From the NCBI GenBank assembly GCA_020445245.1, contig JAGRHB010000047.1, positions 1 through 9,589 of the forward strand: 9,589 nt of DNA, given 5' to 3'. The DNA comes from Gammaproteobacteria bacterium. GTDB taxonomy: Bacteria; Pseudomonadota; Gammaproteobacteria; Chromatiales; Sedimenticolaceae. The stretch's first letter is position 1. Each line of letters starts with the position of its first letter. Under the pieces are notes generated by a model. It made no database searches and was not told where the DNA came from. It worked only from the letters and a program-made list of their open reading frames with translations. Made by a program: the position numbers and the translations under genes. Below are positions 6,374-9,589 of this stretch, in pieces.

Positions 6374-7324
6374 TCAGCCGGCCTCTTCCAACACCTGAGC
6401 CGGCGGAAAGTAGGTCTCGGCCAGGCTGTTGTGCAGTTCGATGATGCCCAGTTGCAGCTCGTCGATGAACTCGTGCAGCTCCGCCTGGCTCAGTTCCGCC
6501 ACTTTGACGCGGCGCAGCTTGAGTTTGAGCGCGCGGATGCCGCGCAATGCCGGACCCGAGTTTTCCATCTTGCCGATGCCGTCGTCGACCGCCGAGATGC
6601 AGTGCAGGAACGAACGCGGAAACAGCGGGTTGTGAAACAGGAAATCGAGCACATCCGCGCGGCTGACCCTGATCGCCACATGCCGCCGATAGGTCTGATA
6701 GCCCGACATCGATCGCAACACGCTGATCCACTGCAGTGTGTCAAGCGAACGCGACTCGAGCATGTCATCCGGAAACAGGTCAGTCGAGCGCACATCGATG
6801 ATGCGCGTGGTCATATCGGCGCGTTCGAGGTTGCGACCGATGCGAGCGAAGTGCCAGGCCTCATCGCGATACATCACCGACCCGAGCAGGCCGACGATCT
6901 GCTGCGAGCCGCTGATGATCCCGTCGAGGAAATTGTCCCGACCGCTCTTGGTCAGGCCGGACTGCACATTTTCCCTTGCGAACAGATACAGCTCGTTGAG
7001 CTTCTCCCAGGACGATCGCGGCAACACCTCGCGCACGGTGCGGCAGTTCTCGCGGGCAGCTGCCAGCGACGAGAGTATCGAGCCGTGGTTGTTCGCGTCA
7101 CCAATCAGGAAGCGCACGATATTGCGCTCGTTCGGTTCGCGCTCCACCGTCTCGAACTGCTGGCGCAAGCCGGTGATTTCCACCAACGGCTCCCAACCGG
7201 GCGCAATGCCGCTCGGCGTGTCCAGCACCAGGTGCGAATTGACCCGGACCAGGCGTGCCGTGTTTTCCGCGCGCTCCACGTATCGGGCGAGCCAGTAGAT
7301 GTTTTCCGCGACGCGTGACAGCAT
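6374..7324 (-). CDS. Alpha-E domain protein (DUF403)
   Basis: This 316-residue, probably all-helical cytoplasmic protein has the family hallmark start MLSRVAENIYWLARYVERAE. Further typical segments are REVLPRSSWEKLNELYL, YRDEAWHFARIGRNLERAD and a C-terminal ending HNSLAETYFPPAQ. The length is normal for alpha-E proteins. No signal peptide or membrane helix is seen. The family has no established biochemical activity that I know of. Comparative genomics links it to circularly permuted ATP-grasp ligases and transglutaminase-like proteins, and it has been proposed to take part in making or modifying a peptide. Here it is the third gene of exactly that operon, starting 12 bp after the ATP-grasp stop and with a strong GGAGGT ribosome site. 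It ends 7 bp from the convergent holA stop. Confidence 0.93.
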   Translation of the reverse strand: MLSRVAENIYWLARYVERAENTARLVRVNSHLVLDTPSGIAPGWEPLVEITGLRQQFETVEREPNERNIVRFLIGDANNHGSILSSLAAARENCRTVREVLPRSSWEKLNELYLFARENVQSGLTKSGRDNFLDGIISGSQQIVGLLGSVMYRDEAWHFARIGRNLERADMTTRIIDVRSTDLFPDDMLESRSLDTLQWISVLRSMSGYQTYRRHVAIRVSRADVLDFLFHNPLFPRSFLHCISAVDDGIGKMENSGPALRGIRALKLKLRRVKVAELSQAELHEFIDELQLGIIELHNSLAETYFPPAQVLEEAG

Positions 7325-7328
7325 TGTG

Positions 7329-7334
7329 ACCTCC
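7329..7334 (-). promoter_or_regulatory. Ribosome-binding site of the alpha-E gene
   Basis: GGAGGT on the - strand, four bases before the ATG at 7322-7324 and just after the TGA of the ATP-grasp gene (7337-7339). The near-consensus site packed against the upstream stop suggests coupled translation and perhaps higher relative output of the alpha-E protein. Confidence 0.7.
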
Positions 7335-7336
7335 GC

Positions 7337-8788
7337 TCAGTTGCCGGTATCCACGATCCAGGTGTCTTTCGATCCGCCACCCTGTGAGGAATTGACCACC
7401 AGAGATCCTTTTCGTAGAGCCACACGGGTCAGTCCACCGGTCGTGACGAAGGTCTTGCGGCCGCTGAGAATGAACGGACGCAGGTCGACATGCCGCGGCT
7501 CGAGACATTGGCCCACCACGGTTGGGACGGTCGAAAGGCCCAGTGTCGGCTGCGCAATGTAGTTGCGTGGATTCTTGCTGATCAGGTCGGCAAAGGTCTT
7601 GCGCTCGGCCTTGGTGGAACGCGGGCCGATCAGCATACCGTAGCCACCGGATTCATTGGCCGGCTTGATCACCAGCTCTTCCAGATGATCGAGCACGTAT
7701 TGCCTCTCGTCGGGGTACATGCAGCGATAGGTCGGGACATTGGGTATCCCGGGCTCTTCGTCGAGGTAGTAACGGATGATCTCGGGAACAAAGGCATACA
7801 CGACCTTGTCGTCGGCAACGCCCGCGCCCGGGGCGTTCGCCAGTCCAACCTTGCGTGCCTTCCACGCACGCAGCAGGCCGGGCACGCCCAGGACCGAGTC
7901 CTCGCGAAACGCCTCCGGATCCATGAATTCGTCGTCTATGCGACGGTAGATCACATCAACACGCTGCGGGCCCGATACCGTTCGCATGTAGACGCAATCG
8001 TCGTCATCGACGAACAGATCCCTGCCCTCGACCAACTCGGCGCCCATCTCCATCGCCAGGTAGGCGTGCTCAAAATAGGCCGAGTTGTAAATCCCCGGCG
8101 TCAACACCGCCACGGACGGGCGCTTGACGTTGCGCGGCGACAATGCAGCCAGCATTTCGTACAGCTGGGTCGGATAGTCGTCAACCGGCAGCGGCGCATA
8201 GGATTCGAAGAGTTCGGGGAACACGCGCTTGGTGACCAGACGGTTCTCCAACATGTAGGAGACCCCCGAGGGAACACGCAGGTTGTCTTCCAGTACGTAC
8301 ATGGTGCCGTCCGCATCGCGCACCAGGTCCGAGCCACAGATGTGCGCCCACACCCCGAGCGGGGGGTTGACCCCCACGCACTGCGGCCGGAAGTTCTTCG
8401 ATTCGGCCAGCACCTCGGGGGGAAAAACCCCGTCCTTGATGATCTTCTGCTCGTGATACAGGTCGTTGATGAACAGGTTCAGCGCCTTCACACGCTGCTT
8501 CAGACCAGCCTCGATCCGGTCCCACTCCTGCTTTTCGATGATGCGCGGCACGATATCGAACGGCCAGTTGCGATCAATCATGCCGTCGTTTTCGCTGTAC
8601 ACCGTGAATGTGATGCCCATCTCCTTGATCGCGAGATCCGCCGCATCCTGGCGTGTCGACAGCTCTCCGTTGTTCATCTTGCGGAACAGGCCGATGATCT
8701 CTTTCGCCAACGGCCGGGCGCGGTTCTTTCCGGCCATCATCTCGTCGAAAAAGGGACCTGGGTCGTATTCTTTGAGCTCTATTGGCAT
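7337..8788 (-). CDS. Circularly permuted ATP-grasp ligase (CP_ATPgrasp family)
   Basis: This 483-residue protein starts at the ATG at 8786-8788 (MPIELKEYDPGPFFDEMM). A frame-open extension to 8872 would run into the upstream gene and lacks family features. Members are predicted to activate a carboxylate with ATP and join it to an amine, as amide or peptide ligases. Visible motifs in order: GVWAHICGSDLVRDADG and VLEDNLRVPSGVSY (acidic EDN at 167-169), RVDVIYRRIDDEFMDPE, VYAFVPEIIRYYLDEEPG, the nucleotide-binding ELVIKPANESGGYGMLIGP (Lys375 plus glycine-rich loop), and RHVDLRPFILSG followed by NSSQGGGSKDTW near the C terminus. The order, with the ATP lysine/glycine loop after the metal-binding acidic motif, fits a permuted ATP-grasp. 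It is the middle gene of the operon, 26 bp after the transglutaminase-family gene. Only a weak GAGAAG-like ribosome site is seen. Its substrate is unknown. Confidence 0.94.
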   Translation of the reverse strand: MPIELKEYDPGPFFDEMMAGKNRARPLAKEIIGLFRKMNNGELSTRQDAADLAIKEMGITFTVYSENDGMIDRNWPFDIVPRIIEKQEWDRIEAGLKQRVKALNLFINDLYHEQKIIKDGVFPPEVLAESKNFRPQCVGVNPPLGVWAHICGSDLVRDADGTMYVLEDNLRVPSGVSYMLENRLVTKRVFPELFESYAPLPVDDYPTQLYEMLAALSPRNVKRPSVAVLTPGIYNSAYFEHAYLAMEMGAELVEGRDLFVDDDDCVYMRTVSGPQRVDVIYRRIDDEFMDPEAFREDSVLGVPGLLRAWKARKVGLANAPGAGVADDKVVYAFVPEIIRYYLDEEPGIPNVPTYRCMYPDERQYVLDHLEELVIKPANESGGYGMLIGPRSTKAERKTFADLISKNPRNYIAQPTLGLSTVPTVVGQCLEPRHVDLRPFILSGRKTFVTTGGLTRVALRKGSLVVNSSQGGGSKDTWIVDTGN

Positions 8789-8814
8789 GTTGTCTTCTCG
8801 GCCGGAAACCAGCG

Positions 8815-9589
8815 TCAATCCTTGCGGCCGCGGCTGGAATTCCGGAGATCCAGGGTGTAGGGATGTTCGCACTGCGGGGCCTCTTCGGGCACACGCACCG
8901 TACCGGTGCTATGTCCGACAGGCCAGAACCGTGCCAACCGACGCGATTCCGCCTCGTACGCATTGACCGGCAATGTCTCGTAGTTGCGCCCGCCCGGGTG
9001 GGCAACGTGGTAGGTACAGCCACCGAGCGAGCGTTCCGACCATGTGTCGACGATATCCAACACCAGCGGCGCGTGCACCGGGATCGTCGGATGCAGGCCG
9101 GACGGTGGGTTCCACGCCTTGTAACGTACCCCGGCGACGAATTCTCCGCGTTCGCCGGTGCACCGCAATGGCACACGCCGTCCGTTGCATGTCACAACAT
9201 GGCGCGTGTCGGTCATGCCGCGCACCTTGACCTGCAGGCGCTCGACGGAGGAGTCGACGAAGCGTGCAGTGCCCTGTGCGGTCACTTCCTCGCCGAGCAC
9301 ATTCCAGGGTTCGATGGCAAAGCGCAGCTCCATCTCGATGTCATCGACGTTGATGGTGCCATAGCGTGGAAAGCGGAACTCGACGAAGGGATCGAACCAC
9401 TCGCCATCAACCGCATATCCCCAACGTCGCAGATCACCGACCACGTCCGCCATGTCGCGCTGCACGAAATGCGGCAGCATGAAGCGGTCATGCAGTTCGG
9501 TACCCCAGGGCACCGGCGACGAGGTATAAGGCTGCTGCCAGAACCGCGCGACCAGCGCACGCAGCAGCAGGCTCTGCACCATCGCCATG
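8815..9589 (-). CDS. Transglutaminase-family protein, C-terminal DUF2126 region (5' part outside window)
   Basis: About 257 C-terminal codons are visible, ending in TGA at 8815-8817. The coding sequence continues past base 9589, so the ATG near that edge is internal rather than a start. Typical DUF2126 segments are WGTELHDRFMLPHFVQRDM, EFRFPRYGTINV, ELRFAIEPWNVLGEE, RFVDSSVERLQVKVRG, HVVTCNGRRVPL, HPTIPVHAPLVLDIVDTW and CTYHVAHPGGRNYETLPVNA. Full-length members are usually about 1,100 residues, with an N-terminal transglutaminase-like (papain-fold) catalytic part followed by this region. Whether the Cys-His-Asp catalytic residues are intact cannot be seen here. By family knowledge the protein could act as a peptidase or acyl transferase on the product of the neighbouring ATP-grasp ligase; that role is inference. 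It is the most upstream visible gene of the three-gene - strand operon. Confidence 0.9.
   Translation of the reverse strand, partial: MAMVQSLLLRALVARFWQQPYTSSPVPWGTELHDRFMLPHFVQRDMADVVGDLRRWGYAVDGEWFDPFVEFRFPRYGTINVDDIEMELRFAIEPWNVLGEEVTAQGTARFVDSSVERLQVKVRGMTDTRHVVTCNGRRVPLRCTGERGEFVAGVRYKAWNPPSGLHPTIPVHAPLVLDIVDTWSERSLGGCTYHVAHPGGRNYETLPVNAYEAESRRLARFWPVGHSTGTVRVPEEAPQCEHPYTLDLRNSSRGRKD

Noticed and set aside
5961..6731. Open frames antisense to holA and overlapping alpha-E (also 6431-7318 on the + strand)
   Set aside because: They are shadows of two recognised genes, and their translations are low-complexity and domain-free.
7490..8860. 456-codon open frame on the + strand, antisense to the ATP-grasp gene
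   Set aside because: Composition rich in His, Arg, Val and Gln without domains, typical of the reverse complement of a GC-rich gene. The - strand frame carries clear ATP-grasp motifs.

Overview
This is a GC-rich window from a Gram-negative bacterium, most likely a gammaproteobacterium. The leuS-lptE-holA block, a divergent ybeL-type gene beside leuS, and an LPS-assembly lipoprotein all point that way. No species can be named from the sequence alone. Coding density is high and I see no insertion sequence, CRISPR array, tRNA or rRNA gene.

Layout: (1) Bases 1-921, + strand: the last 52 codons of an MgtE-type Mg2+ transporter, overlapping by ATGA a spermidine-synthase-fold protein that has lost the polyamine-binding motifs. 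(2) Bases 941-2010, - strand: a YbeL-type (DUF1451) zinc-ribbon protein and, upstream of it, a small helical protein resembling hemerythrin. (3) Bases 2011-2242: a divergent intergenic region with a perfect 16-bp palindrome and a second GC-rich inverted repeat before leuS. (4) Bases 2243-6366, + strand: the tight housekeeping operon leuS, lptE, holA, serving leucyl-tRNA synthesis, LPS export and the replication clamp loader. (5) Bases 6374-9589, - strand, converging on holA with only 7 bp between stop codons: a three-gene operon read as DUF2126 transglutaminase-family protein (C-terminal part only), circularly permuted ATP-grasp ligase, and alpha-E protein.

The last operon is the most interesting part. 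These three families co-occur widely and have been predicted by comparative genomics to make or modify a peptide by ATP-dependent amide-bond formation. As far as I know, neither substrate nor product has been established. In this window the operon sits where many gammaproteobacteria have nadD after holA.

Long open frames antisense to leuS, holA and the ATP-grasp gene are treated as GC-driven shadows.
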